A stretch of 64,000 nucleotides of DNA, taken from assembly GCA_030145425.1 (NCBI GenBank), contig JAQYVO010000083.1:1-64000 (forward strand), in the 5' to 3' direction. Below are positions 39,854 to 48,331 of the stretch, piece after piece. This stretch comes from Chromatiales bacterium. Lineage in GTDB: Bacteria > Pseudomonadota > Gammaproteobacteria > Chromatiales > Chromatiaceae. The position numbers and the translations under genes are program-made. The notes below the pieces were generated by a model that ran no database searches, was not told where the DNA came from, and saw nothing but the letters and a program-made list of their open reading frames with translations. The first letter of the stretch is position 1; each line of letters opens with the position of its first letter.

Positions 39854-40720
39854 TCAGGATATCAACTTCCTGGCCTGTTCCACCCACTTTTCCCGCTTGA
39901 TGCGCCCTGACAACGCACCGAGTTTCGCAACGTCCTGATCACTGAGTTCAGCAATCTGCCTGATGGTTGTGATGTCGCTGTCCTTGAGTTTCTTTTCCAG
40001 ACCCGGGCCGATTCCGGATATCTGCTTGAGGTCGCCGCTGAATTGATCGGGTTGGGCCGAGGCTTTTTTTGTCTTGGGGGGTGTCTTTCTGGAATCCTTC
40101 CCGGGCTTTGGTTTGGCCGCAACGGGTTTCGCCCCCGGGGCGGCTCGGGGGACCCCCAGTTCATTGAACCAGTGGCTCCAGAGTTGCTGCTGGGTTTCGA
40201 TGGATTTTTGCATGGCCTTGACTATCTGGTTTGCCAGCTTCGTCATCTCCTTGGCCGAAAGGCCGTCGAAATCCCCTGTATCCGACCAATCTTTCAAGAG
40301 TGCCATCTGGTGCTGGATGGAATCCTGGACCGCTTTTTCCCAGTCACCGTAACTGGGAAGCGTTCCTGATTCACTGCTTCCCCTGAGGACCTGGAGCCAC
40401 TGACCCCAGAGTTGATTCTGATTGTCCAGCCATCGCTGAGTCGATTGCCGGGCCTCGTCACTGAGTTCGGCAAAGGATTTGGGTTTGAGCTTCTTGCCGC
40501 TGGCCCGTTCAGACCATTGATCCAGCCACTCCTGCTGCAGTTCCAAAGATTGCTTGACGGCCTGCCCCGCCCAGTTGCTGATATTTTCAAGGGTTTTCTG
40601 TTGCCAGTCGTTCAGGTCGCGTGGAAACGCGGAGCCCGGAAAACTGGCCATGGAGTCTTTCCATAACTGATCCTGCATTTCGCAGAGATTCTTGAATATC
40701 TGTTTCTGGTCTTTGAACAT
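39854..40720 (-). CDS. phasin-like protein with C-terminal helix-hairpin-helix domain
   Basis: A 288-residue, largely alpha-helical protein. Residues about 1-190 are amphipathic and rich in Trp and Gln (QSLELQQEWLDQW, NQNQLWGQWLQVL), as in phasin or PhaE-like proteins that coat polyhydroxyalkanoate granules. A Pro/Lys/Ala-rich linker (about 195-225) leads to a helix-hairpin-helix domain, LKQISGIGPGLEKKLKDSD, similar to those that bind DNA non-specifically. A protein with both parts could link storage granules to the nucleoid. No PHA synthase gene is in the window, so the phasin role is inferred. Confidence 0.72.
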   Translation of the reverse strand: MFKDQKQIFKNLCEMQDQLWKDSMASFPGSAFPRDLNDWQQKTLENISNWAGQAVKQSLELQQEWLDQWSERASGKKLKPKSFAELSDEARQSTQRWLDNQNQLWGQWLQVLRGSSESGTLPSYGDWEKAVQDSIQHQMALLKDWSDTGDFDGLSAKEMTKLANQIVKAMQKSIETQQQLWSHWFNELGVPRAAPGAKPVAAKPKPGKDSRKTPPKTKKASAQPDQFSGDLKQISGIGPGLEKKLKDSDITTIRQIAELSDQDVAKLGALSGRIKREKWVEQARKLIS

Positions 40721-40901
40721 GATGTGGGCTCCGGGAACTATCGGTCTTATATTGGCGATGAATCAGCAGTCTAAGTGCATGGGCAAGCCGGGGCGTCCGT
40801 GACCGGGAAACCTGGGCTCAAGCTGAATATGACATTTTTACTACAATGTTAGTAAGTTAGTCACGGAGCGCATTTTGTCAAGACGATAAAGCTGAAACCT
40901 G

Positions 40902-41909
40902 TCAGCCCGCTTCGGATCTGTGGCGTCTTTCCTGGAGATTCTGAACGGCGGTTCTGGGATCCTGATGTTCGTAGAGAACCCTGTAGGTCTGCTCCGTGAT
41001 GGGCATTTCCACACCGAGTTGCCGGGCCCTGTGGTAGATCTCCCGGGTTGTCATCACGCCTTCCACCTCCTGGCCAATTTCGAGGCGTGCCTGCTCAACG
41101 GTTAGCCCCCTCGCGAGCGCGAGTCCCATTCGACGGTTTCGGGATTGGTTGTCCGTGCAGGTCAGAACCAGGTCGCCCAGGCCACCAAGGCCCATGAAGG
41201 TCTCCGGTCGTCCTCCCAGGGTGCGTCCCAAACGCATGATCTCGGCAAGCCCCCGGGTGATCAGCGCGGCGCGGGTGTTGGCGCCAAAACCCAAGCCGTC
41301 GGCGATTCCCGCGGCAATAGCCATGATGTTCTTGGCGGATCCACCCACCTCCAGCCCAATCAGATCATCGCTGGTATAGGGGCGAAAGGTTTCGCTGTGA
41401 AGGTAACCCACCAGGCGTTCGGCATGTTCGGGGTCCGGGGATGCGACCGTGATGGCCGTGGGCAGCCCCCGGGCCACCTCCATGGCGAAGCTCGGTCCGG
41501 ATATGATGGCCATCGATCTGGGGCCGACGGTTTCCTCGGCCACCAGATGCAACAGTTCGCCGGTTCCCGGGTCCAGACCTTTGGTGGCCCAGCAGAGGGG
41601 CGTAGATGTTTTGGCAAGGGTAGCGACAGCGCCAAGCACCTGGCGGAAGGCATGACTGGGTACTACCACCAGGATCTCGTCCACACCCTGGAGCGCTGCA
41701 GACAGGTCGCCGGTTACCTGAAGGCCTTCGGGAAAGGGAATGCCTGGAAGAAATTCCTTGTTCTCTTCATCCTTCTGTAGCCTTGAGACCTGATCCGGCA
41801 GGTGGCTCCAGAGTCTGACCAGGGCACCGTTTCGGCGCAGCAGCATGGCCAGGGCGGTGCCCCAGGAGCCGGCACCGAGCACGGCAATGGCGGGCTGCTG
41901 GGCGCTCAA
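40902..41909 (-). CDS. gpsA: glycerol-3-phosphate dehydrogenase [NAD(P)+]
   Basis: GpsA reduces dihydroxyacetone phosphate to glycerol-3-phosphate for phospholipid synthesis. The 335-residue protein has the Rossmann loop AVLGAGSWGTALA, the catalytic-region KNIMAIAAGIADGL and GLGGLGDLVLTC. The start is set at a TTG (41909), four bases after the secB stop, because homologues begin just before this loop and no ATG is available; the longer in-frame ATG extension would run 90 bases into secB. The order rhodanese-secB-gpsA matches E. coli except that grxC is missing. Confidence 0.95.
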   Translation of the reverse strand: MSAQQPAIAVLGAGSWGTALAMLLRRNGALVRLWSHLPDQVSRLQKDEENKEFLPGIPFPEGLQVTGDLSAALQGVDEILVVVPSHAFRQVLGAVATLAKTSTPLCWATKGLDPGTGELLHLVAEETVGPRSMAIISGPSFAMEVARGLPTAITVASPDPEHAERLVGYLHSETFRPYTSDDLIGLEVGGSAKNIMAIAAGIADGLGFGANTRAALITRGLAEIMRLGRTLGGRPETFMGLGGLGDLVLTCTDNQSRNRRMGLALARGLTVEQARLEIGQEVEGVMTTREIYHRARQLGVEMPITEQTYRVLYEHQDPRTAVQNLQERRHRSEAG

Positions 41910-41913
41910 TTGC

Positions 41914-42408
41914 TTAGTGTTTTTGATCAGCTTCCGGCTGCTCTGCCTGCTGTTCCGCCTGAGTTTCCATTTGCTGAAGGTGTTGGGCGTAAAGGGCATC
42001 GAAATTAACGGGTGTCAGCAGCAGCTGCGGGAAACTGCCCTTGCTTACCAGATCGGAAACCACTTCGCGGGCATAGGGAAACAGAATGTTGGGGCAGTAG
42101 GCACTCATCATGTGGCCCATCTCATTGTCCGAAAAACCTGAGACGGAGAAGATACCTGCCTGTTTCACCTCGACCAGGTAGGCAGTTTTGTCCCCCACCT
42201 TGGTGGTAACGGTTACGGTCAGGACCACTTCATAGTTGTCGTTGCCAAGTTTACTGACATTGCTGTTGAGATTCAGATTGGGCTCGGGCTTCCACTCCTC
42301 GGTAAAGATGGCCGGGGAGTTGGGCGTTTCGTAGGAAATATCCTTAATGTAGATGCGTTGCAGGGCAAACTGCCGCTGGTTTTCCTGGGTCTGATTTTCT
42401 TCGCTCAT
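41914..42408 (-). CDS. secB: protein-export chaperone SecB
   Basis: SecB keeps precursor proteins unfolded and delivers them to SecA. The 164-residue sequence has the family core QRIYIKDISYETPNSPAIF near residue 18 and FPYAREVVSDLVSKGSFPQL near residue 112. It lies between the membrane-anchored rhodanese gene (28 bases upstream) and gpsA, the conserved gammaproteobacterial order. The C terminus is Gln/Glu-rich. Confidence 0.98.
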   Translation of the reverse strand: MSEENQTQENQRQFALQRIYIKDISYETPNSPAIFTEEWKPEPNLNLNSNVSKLGNDNYEVVLTVTVTTKVGDKTAYLVEVKQAGIFSVSGFSDNEMGHMMSAYCPNILFPYAREVVSDLVSKGSFPQLLLTPVNFDALYAQHLQQMETQAEQQAEQPEADQKH

Positions 42409-42436
42409 TTAATTGAATCTCACTGGGTTATGTATT

Positions 42437-42868
42437 TCAACTCTTGCGGCTTATCGGTAGGCTGGCACTCTGCCAGGCCATAATGCCGCCCTTCAGGTCG
42501 TATACCTTTTCAAAACCGGCATTGCGCAGCTGTTTACCGGCACCGGCCGACTGGGCGCCTGATCGGCAGGCCACTATGACGGACTTCTGTTTGTACTTGT
42601 CCAGCCGCCCCAGCTGGTTCTTCAGGCCGTTCATTGGAATGTTGACGGCATTTATGATGTGGCCTTTAGAGAAATCAGCGATGGGCCGAACATCCACAAT
42701 CACCGCGTCCTCACGATTGATGAGCTCGGTGGCCTTCTGGGGTGTGATGCCGAATTTGCCGCCGCCCATCCAGAGATTGTGGGCAAGCAATGCCAGGACC
42801 AGGCAAAGCGCGGCGAAAAGGAAGATATTATTGGTTACGAACTCTATGTACTGTGTGAACTGTTCCAT
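42437..42868 (-). CDS. membrane-anchored rhodanese-like protein (YibN-like)
   Basis: A 143-residue single-domain rhodanese with an N-terminal membrane helix (IFLFAALCLVLALLAHNLW). The sulfurtransferase domain contains DAVIVDVRPIADFSKGHI, and the active-site loop is VACRSGAQSA with Cys near residue 100. It resembles E. coli YibN, which also precedes secB. Membrane-bound rhodaneses move sulfane sulfur or sense it; the partner is unknown. It forms an operon with secB and gpsA. Confidence 0.92.
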   Translation of the reverse strand: MEQFTQYIEFVTNNIFLFAALCLVLALLAHNLWMGGGKFGITPQKATELINREDAVIVDVRPIADFSKGHIINAVNIPMNGLKNQLGRLDKYKQKSVIVACRSGAQSAGAGKQLRNAGFEKVYDLKGGIMAWQSASLPISRKS

Positions 42869-43052
42869 GGTTTCCGTTCAAGCATGAATTGCAGTGGTAA
42901 TATTCGCCGCATTTTAACCCACAAGCCCTAGCCAGTCATACGTCCGGTTTTCATGAGATGCACCTGCGCGACAGCAAAAGGGGTCGCGATCGGAAGGCGG
43001 ACGCGTTGGAGCTACGACCCGCGGTTGGGTCGTGAATTTCCCGGGCGGTGGA

Positions 43053-43421
43053 TCAGATGTGGGAGCAGAACACCTCGCGCATCATGCTGACCAACTGCAG
43101 GGTTCGGGAATCACTGACCCGATAGAACACCCGGTTGGCGTCTTTCCTCGAAGCGAGGATTCCCTTGTCGCGAAGTATGGCCAGGTGCTGGGAGATGTTG
43201 CTCTGCGAGGTTCCGACATGTTCGACGATATCCTGCACGCTGATCTCTTCGGCTCCGAGTGTGCAGAGTATCTTCAGGCGCAGAGGATGGGACATGGCTT
43301 TGAGAGAGCGGGACGCCCGCTCGATGTCCTCGTCGTCGGCGAAGATATTTTCCAGATCGGTGTCGAAGCCCTTGCCCGTATCGAGGACCGGTTGTTTGGT
43401 GGTACCGAATTTGTTTTCCAT
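43053..43421 (-). CDS. ArsR-family repressor, SqrR/BigR-like two-cysteine type
   Basis: A 122-residue winged helix-turn-helix repressor of the ArsR family. The recognition region reads GTSQSNISQHLAILRDKGI. Cys53 in LKILCTLGAEEISV and Cys119 in REVFCSHI fall in the positions of the redox cysteine pair of the SqrR/BigR persulfide sensors, and no metal-site ELCVCDL motif is present. This suggests sensing of reactive sulfur rather than arsenic or zinc; that is inference. It is encoded alone, with a perfect AT-rich inverted repeat 60-79 bases upstream. Confidence 0.82.
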   Translation of the reverse strand: MENKFGTTKQPVLDTGKGFDTDLENIFADDEDIERASRSLKAMSHPLRLKILCTLGAEEISVQDIVEHVGTSQSNISQHLAILRDKGILASRKDANRVFYRVSDSRTLQLVSMMREVFCSHI

Positions 43422-43480
43422 GTTAGAGGCTCTTTATTTAAAGCGAGCTAATAGAATAATAAACTGTTTCTCATTTTAGC

Positions 43481-43500
43481 AATATTTCAATTTAAATATT
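43481..43500. promoter_or_regulatory. possible operator of the ArsR-family gene
   Basis: AATATTT-CAATTT-AAATATT is a perfect 7-base inverted repeat with a 6-base spacer in the gap upstream of the repressor gene. AT-rich dyads of this sort are usual ArsR/BigR operators. A loose promoter (TTGCTA and TATTCT about 18 bases apart on the minus strand) lies next to it. Confidence 0.5.
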
Positions 43501-43656
43501 GGGGGAAAGACGCTTTGGCCGCCGTTATTGGATTAAAATTTAGCCCAAAGGGTCGCTAACATTCTTATAATAGGGGATGATTAGTGGTCTAATGCTCGTT
43601 ATTTCAATAAGTTAGCGCCAGTGCTGCAATATGTCTGAGGAAATATCTTCGATTTG

Positions 43657-44937
43657 ATGGGCATACCGCACGCCAAAGCGGCGGTTTCAAACCCTTCCAG
43701 GAGGGTGTCGACTGCCCGGTCGGGGTTATTATTGGGCCTGCTGCTGATCTGGGCTGCCCCATTTTGTCAGGGTGCGGCTGACCCTGAAGATCTGGGGCAG
43801 AAGGAACATGAGCTGCACCAGCTGAGGGGGCAGATCGAATCCCTGCAAAGTGACCTGGTCGACAGTGAGCTGCGCCATAGTGAGCTGATCGAGGAGCTCA
43901 GGGTCACCGAGCGGAGGCTCGGTCAATCCGCCAGGCAGCTGCGTGTGCTCAAAGGAAGATTGGGTCAGCAGAGGGAGAGGTTGGCAGCGCTTCAGGAGCA
44001 GCGCCACGCGAAACTAAAGGAACTCGATCTACAGCGAGAGGCGCTGGGCAGGCAACTGCGCGCCGCCTACGCCATGGGTCGGCAGGAACGGATAAAGATA
44101 CTTTTGAATCAGCAGGATCCCGCGATAATCAGCCGCATGATGGTGTATTACGATTACTTCAACCGTGCTCGAACCAGGCAGATGGAACAGATCAATGATG
44201 TGATGGAAGCGCTTGACCGGATGAGTGAAGAGATCGGTCTGGAAGAACAGAGACTCAGAGAGCTCCAGACCCGGGAGCTGAAGGAAACAGAGTCGCTTGC
44301 CGAGGTACGGGTTCTCAGGGAGCAGGTACTGACAACGCTTGGCAGCGAAATCCGTAATAAGGATCAGGAGCTGCTGGGTCTGAAGAAAAGCGAAGGTCAG
44401 CTGCAGAAATTGATCGAGCAGCTGCAGGATACCTGGATAGATCAGACGCTGGATGCCGAGGTGGCCACACCGTTTGAGACTCGCAAGGGTAAGCTGCACT
44501 GGCCTGCGAAAGGCAGGCTGACCGCAAGGTTCGGAACCCGCAAGGCGGGAAACCTGAAATGGGATGGTGTTGTGATTGCGGCTCCGGACGGTATGGAGGT
44601 AAAGGCTGTGCACCACGGCCGAGTGGTGTTCGCCGATTGGCTGCAGGGGTTTGGGTTGTTGCTTATCATTGATCACGGCAACGGCTATTTGAGCCTCTAC
44701 GGCCACAATCAGAGCTTGTTCAAGGATACCGGTGATTGGGTGGAGCAGGGAGAACCCGTGGCGTCGGTGGGAAGAAGCGGCGGAAATACCAACTCGGGTG
44801 TCTACTTCAGTATCCGGGACAAAGGCAAGGCTGTAAACCCCAGGTCCTGGTGCCTGCGGGGAAAGGGAAACAAGGTCGGCTATCGGTTTAACAGGAATCC
44901 CAAGATTGGATTTGGTTTAGTGGTGAACAACATATGA
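43657..44937 (+). CDS. envC: murein hydrolase activator EnvC
   Basis: EnvC is a periplasmic coiled-coil protein that, together with FtsEX, activates amidases during cell division. The 426-residue protein has an N-terminal signal region (LLLGLLLIWAAPFCQG), two long coiled-coil stretches (about 50-120 and 175-265) and a C-terminal LytM domain. The LytM zinc ligands are incomplete: the usual final HxH reads GVYFSIR. This fits a non-catalytic activator. The ATG at 43657 was preferred over an adjacent TTG. It overlaps ctpA by four bases (ATGA). Confidence 0.92.
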   Translation: MGIPHAKAAVSNPSRRVSTARSGLLLGLLLIWAAPFCQGAADPEDLGQKEHELHQLRGQIESLQSDLVDSELRHSELIEELRVTERRLGQSARQLRVLKGRLGQQRERLAALQEQRHAKLKELDLQREALGRQLRAAYAMGRQERIKILLNQQDPAIISRMMVYYDYFNRARTRQMEQINDVMEALDRMSEEIGLEEQRLRELQTRELKETESLAEVRVLREQVLTTLGSEIRNKDQELLGLKKSEGQLQKLIEQLQDTWIDQTLDAEVATPFETRKGKLHWPAKGRLTARFGTRKAGNLKWDGVVIAAPDGMEVKAVHHGRVVFADWLQGFGLLLIIDHGNGYLSLYGHNQSLFKDTGDWVEQGEPVASVGRSGGNTNSGVYFSIRDKGKAVNPRSWCLRGKGNKVGYRFNRNPKIGFGLVVNNI

Positions 44938-46253
44938 AACGTCGGCTGGTAATGGTCCTTATATTGGCTGCAGGCATGTCCCTCGCAGCCCTTTCCTCTG
45001 TGGCTCAGACGACGGAGCCGCAGAGTCGCAAGAGCCTTCCCATGGAGGATCTTAGAGCATTTGCGGAGATTTTCGGGAGGATCAAGCAGGATTACGTAGA
45101 GCCTGTTGATGATCACGAACTGCTGGACTACGCGATTCGCGGGATGCTGTCCGGCCTCGACCCCCACTCGGCGTACCTCAATCCCGAAGAGTTCAGGGAA
45201 CTTAAAGTGGGTACCAGTGGCGAGTTTGGCGGCCTGGGCATCGAAGTGGGTATGGAGAACGGCTTCATAAAGGTGATTTCGCCGATCGACGATACGCCCG
45301 CCCAGCGCGCCGGCGTAAAGGCCGGCGATTTGATCATCCGTCTGGACGGAAATCCGGTCAAGGGCATGAATCTGAATGAGGCCGTGAAGCTGATGCGGGG
45401 CAAGCCCGGCGCCGAGCTGCTACTCACCATCGTGCGCGATGGTGAGGACAAACCGTTGGAAATTACGGTTGTAAGAGACGTGATAAAGGTTGCCAGCGTC
45501 AAAAGCCGTATGCTGGAGGAGGGTTTCGGTTACCTGCGGATTTCCCACTTCCAGTCCAGGACCAACGAGGACATGCTAAAAGCGATCAGTAAACTGAAAC
45601 GCAAGTCCGGCGGTCGGCTCAAGGGCCTGGTTCTGGATCTGCGCAATAATCCGGGCGGAGTGCTCAACGGCGCCGTGGCGGTCAGCGATGCCTTCCTGAC
45701 CGAAGGCCTGATCGTGTACACCCAGGGGCGCCAGGAAAACTCCCGACTCAACTTCACCGCCACGCCGGATGATAGTATTGCCGGCGCACCCATTGTGGTG
45801 CTGGTAAATGGCGGCTCTGCATCGGCCTCGGAGATCGTGGCGGGTGCTTTGCAGGACCACAAACGGGCGGTCATCATGGGTGATCAGACCTTTGGCAAGG
45901 GGTCGGTCCAAACCATCGTTCCGGTGAACCAGAATGCGGCGGTAAAACTTACGACGGCCCGGTATTTCACGCCGTCGGGTCGATCGATCCAGGCCGAGGG
46001 TATCGTGCCCGACATCAAGTTGTCGGATGTGAAGGTGACGGCGGTTGAGGGCTCGGACGCCCTCAGACTGAAAGAGGCGGATCTTTCGGGTCACCTGGAA
46101 AACGGCAATGGCGATGGCAAACCCGGGAAAAAGAAAACCGGAAAATCGGGGGAAGATGGGGCGTCCAAGGGCATCCTCGCGCAGGAGGATTACCAGTTGA
46201 GCGAGGCGCTGAACCTGCTGAAGGGCCTCCATATCCTGAACAACAGGGGCTGA
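44934..46253 (+). CDS. ctpA: C-terminal processing peptidase, S41A family (CtpA)
   Basis: A periplasmic serine protease that cleaves near protein C termini, 439 residues. It has a signal peptide (LVMVLILAAGMSLAALSSVA), a PDZ domain (GLGIEVGMENGFIKVISPI), and the Ser-Lys catalytic region with GGSASASEIVAGAL and FGKGSVQT. A charged tail (about 385-410) is rich in Gly and Lys. In Pseudomonas the same order envC-ctpA-yibQ is known and CtpA controls peptidoglycan cross-link hydrolases. The overlap with envC indicates one operon. Confidence 0.95.
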   Translation: MKRRLVMVLILAAGMSLAALSSVAQTTEPQSRKSLPMEDLRAFAEIFGRIKQDYVEPVDDHELLDYAIRGMLSGLDPHSAYLNPEEFRELKVGTSGEFGGLGIEVGMENGFIKVISPIDDTPAQRAGVKAGDLIIRLDGNPVKGMNLNEAVKLMRGKPGAELLLTIVRDGEDKPLEITVVRDVIKVASVKSRMLEEGFGYLRISHFQSRTNEDMLKAISKLKRKSGGRLKGLVLDLRNNPGGVLNGAVAVSDAFLTEGLIVYTQGRQENSRLNFTATPDDSIAGAPIVVLVNGGSASASEIVAGALQDHKRAVIMGDQTFGKGSVQTIVPVNQNAAVKLTTARYFTPSGRSIQAEGIVPDIKLSDVKVTAVEGSDALRLKEADLSGHLENGNGDGKPGKKKTGKSGEDGASKGILAQEDYQLSEALNLLKGLHILNNRG

Positions 46254-46255
46254 GC

Positions 46256-47119
46256 TTGCCGCAGTCCACAATACTGAGCGGAAATGTGAGAGGGCGTCTG
46301 ATGGCGCTCCTGTTGCTTCTGGGGTGTTGCGGACCCGTGGTTGCGGAGCAGCCCGCGATCACCATCATCATTGATGATATGGGATACAACGAGGCGCTGG
46401 GTACGGCTGCCATAAGTCTTCCCGGTGACGTGACCTACTCCTTTCTGCCACACACCCCCCATGCCGAACGCCTTGCGAAACAAGCCCATGCCCTGGGCAA
46501 GCAGGTCATGCTGCATCTGCCCATGGACTCGTTCGACGAAACGCCATTGGGTCCGGGGGGGCTATCCCTTCATATGACCGAAACGGATTTCCTGCAGACG
46601 CTGAATCAGAGCCTTCAGGCAGTACCTCACGTGGAGGGCATCAACAACCACATGGGCAGCCTCCTGACCCGACACCCCGGGGCGATGGACTGGCTGATGC
46701 AGGGTCTCAGGACGCGACAGCCGATATTTTTTGTGGACAGCCGCACCATACCAGGGTCCGTGGCTCAAAGTCTGGCGCGGGAGCGGGGTGTTCCCAATAC
46801 CCGCCGGGATGTATTCCTGGACAATGACCGCAATCCACAAGCGATCCGGCAGCAGCTGGCGTTGTTGTTGAAAAAGGCCAGAAAGCAGGGTTTCTCGGTG
46901 GGTATCGGACACCCTTATCCGGAGACACTGGAGGTGCTGAAGCGTGAGTTGGCGGAACTCGAAGGACAGGGTATCCGGCTGATCAATGCCTCTCAAATGA
47001 TAGCGTTGCAGAGGAGTCACAGACCATGGCAAGAGCCCTCGTCCCAATCGCCCAAGGTTGCGAAGAACTCGAAGCGGTCACCGTCATCGATCTGTTGCGA
47101 CGAGCCGGTGTCGAAGTAG
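46256..47119 (+). CDS. divergent polysaccharide deacetylase family protein (YibQ-like)
   Basis: A 287-residue exported protein of the divergent polysaccharide deacetylase (YibQ, DUF610) family. A signal peptide (MALLLLLGCCGPVVAEQ) is followed by ITIIIDDMGYNEALG and the sugar-deacetylase-like LHLPMDSF, INNHMGSLLT and FVDSRTIPGS. The start used is a TTG at 46256 just after ctpA; an internal ATG at 46301 would also leave most of the signal peptide. The gene lies in the envC-ctpA-yibQ operon. Its end overlaps the DJ-1 gene by 94 bases, a long overlap; the last 30 residues look less conserved. Confidence 0.88.
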   Translation: MPQSTILSGNVRGRLMALLLLLGCCGPVVAEQPAITIIIDDMGYNEALGTAAISLPGDVTYSFLPHTPHAERLAKQAHALGKQVMLHLPMDSFDETPLGPGGLSLHMTETDFLQTLNQSLQAVPHVEGINNHMGSLLTRHPGAMDWLMQGLRTRQPIFFVDSRTIPGSVAQSLARERGVPNTRRDVFLDNDRNPQAIRQQLALLLKKARKQGFSVGIGHPYPETLEVLKRELAELEGQGIRLINASQMIALQRSHRPWQEPSSQSPKVAKNSKRSPSSICCDEPVSK

Positions 47120-47583
47120 TCACCGCCGGTCTGGAACCGGGCCCTGTCACGGCAAGCCGGGGCGTGGTGCTGGTGCCGGACGTGGCACTCGATGCGGTGC
47201 TGGAAGATGCCTTCGACATGATCATTCTGCCCGGCGGCGGGCCGGGAGCCGATCGCCTCGATGCGGATACCCGTATCCACGGGATTCTGGAACGCCTGAG
47301 TGGGGAGGGTAAGTACACGGCGGCCATCTGTGCCGCGCCGAAGGTCCTGGCGAGCGCAGGTCTTCTGGACGGCTGCCGGGCCACCAGCTACCCTGGTGTC
47401 CTGGACGGGATGAATCTCCCCCGGGTGGATGTCGACCTGAAACCGGTGGTCCGGGACGGTAAAGTCATCACTTCCCGGGGACCCGGAACCGCCATGGATT
47501 TCGCGCTCGAACTCATCGAACTGCTCGTTGACAGGGCCACGAGGGATGAGGTGGAGACCGGCCTGGTAAGAGAACCCGTATAG
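47026..47583 (+). CDS. DJ-1/YajL family protein
   Basis: A 185-residue DJ-1 superfamily protein close to YajL. The reactive cysteine is Cys102 in the elbow AAICAAPKVLA, and the conserved acidic stretch GCEELEA lies at residues 11-17. DMIILPGGGPGADRL and TSYPGV also fit. Such proteins protect against oxidative and carbonyl damage; claims of deglycase activity are debated. It starts inside the 3' end of the yibQ-like gene, indicating coupled expression. Confidence 0.92.
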   Translation: MARALVPIAQGCEELEAVTVIDLLRRAGVEVVTAGLEPGPVTASRGVVLVPDVALDAVLEDAFDMIILPGGGPGADRLDADTRIHGILERLSGEGKYTAAICAAPKVLASAGLLDGCRATSYPGVLDGMNLPRVDVDLKPVVRDGKVITSRGPGTAMDFALELIELLVDRATRDEVETGLVREPV

Positions 47584-47599
47584 ATCTCCATGAAAACAT

Positions 47600-47634
47600 G
47601 TAACCCGCGTTTCGCTGCGCTCAACGCAGGCTAC
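47600..47634. repeat. palindromic intergenic repeat (GTAACCCGCGTT family)
   Basis: The arms GTAACCCGCGTT and AACGCAGGCTAC pair at 10 of 12 positions around an 11-base loop. It is a compact relative of the element at 34973-35055 and lies between the DJ-1 gene and the kinase-like gene. Confidence 0.75.
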
Positions 47635-47664
47635 GGACGCCGATAGGTTCATCAAAGCATTACC

Positions 47665-48315
47665 ATGGGCAAGGAATACGATCGCATCTCCTCCGATATC
47701 CAATGTCTCAATGTCAGGAAGCTGCCGGCAACCCTGATATCGAACAGAGGCGCACACTGTATAGTGTGGCAGACCGGGGGATATAAGAAGCACAGGAAGT
47801 TTAATCTGGACTTTGTCATCAAGCGGCACAGGCTCAGCTGCACTGACAGGGAGGTGCAGATTTACCAACGCGACTACCTGAGGCTGAAGCAAAGTCTGCA
47901 GGACATCATTCCCTCTGCGATCTTTGTCAGAACCCGGGTGGACGGGGAGCCGAATCTGATGGTGCTGGCTCGCACCTATATACCCTGGTTTAATATCGCC
48001 AACCCCTCAAATGAGGAAGAGGCGCTGCCCCTGCTGGGTAAGCTGAAAAAAGCGCGCACCCAGCTGGAGAGGTTTGTCTCAGTAGCCAGGGAGTGGCGGG
48101 ACCGGGAGAGCAAGGTCATAGATCTGTTCGGGATCGACAACCTGGTGTTGGACAAGAACCATCAGATTCGTTACCTGGACAGCTTCGGTGTCTTCTTTCA
48201 CGAGGACGTACTTCACCTCATCGATGGCGTGGACCCCGAACTTGAAGAGAAGATAGACCTGTCCCTGCAGCGTATGGAGTACCTGAAATACTTGCTGAAA
48301 AAGAGCCGTCCCTGA
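47665..48315 (+). CDS. protein kinase-like hypothetical protein
   Basis: A 216-residue soluble protein that I do not recognise as a named family. Parts recall a small or degenerate protein-kinase fold: FNLDFVIKRH could supply the ATP lysine, LMVLARTYIPWFNI the hinge, and GIDNLVLDKNHQIRYLDSFG a catalytic loop followed by a DFG-like DSFG. No membrane helix is seen. It follows a palindromic repeat and converges with the DoxX gene of the bufferin-type operon. Function and substrate are unknown. Confidence 0.65.
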   Translation: MGKEYDRISSDIQCLNVRKLPATLISNRGAHCIVWQTGGYKKHRKFNLDFVIKRHRLSCTDREVQIYQRDYLRLKQSLQDIIPSAIFVRTRVDGEPNLMVLARTYIPWFNIANPSNEEEALPLLGKLKKARTQLERFVSVAREWRDRESKVIDLFGIDNLVLDKNHQIRYLDSFGVFFHEDVLHLIDGVDPELEEKIDLSLQRMEYLKYLLKKSRP

Positions 48316-48331
48316 TACCGACCGCGTTCGC

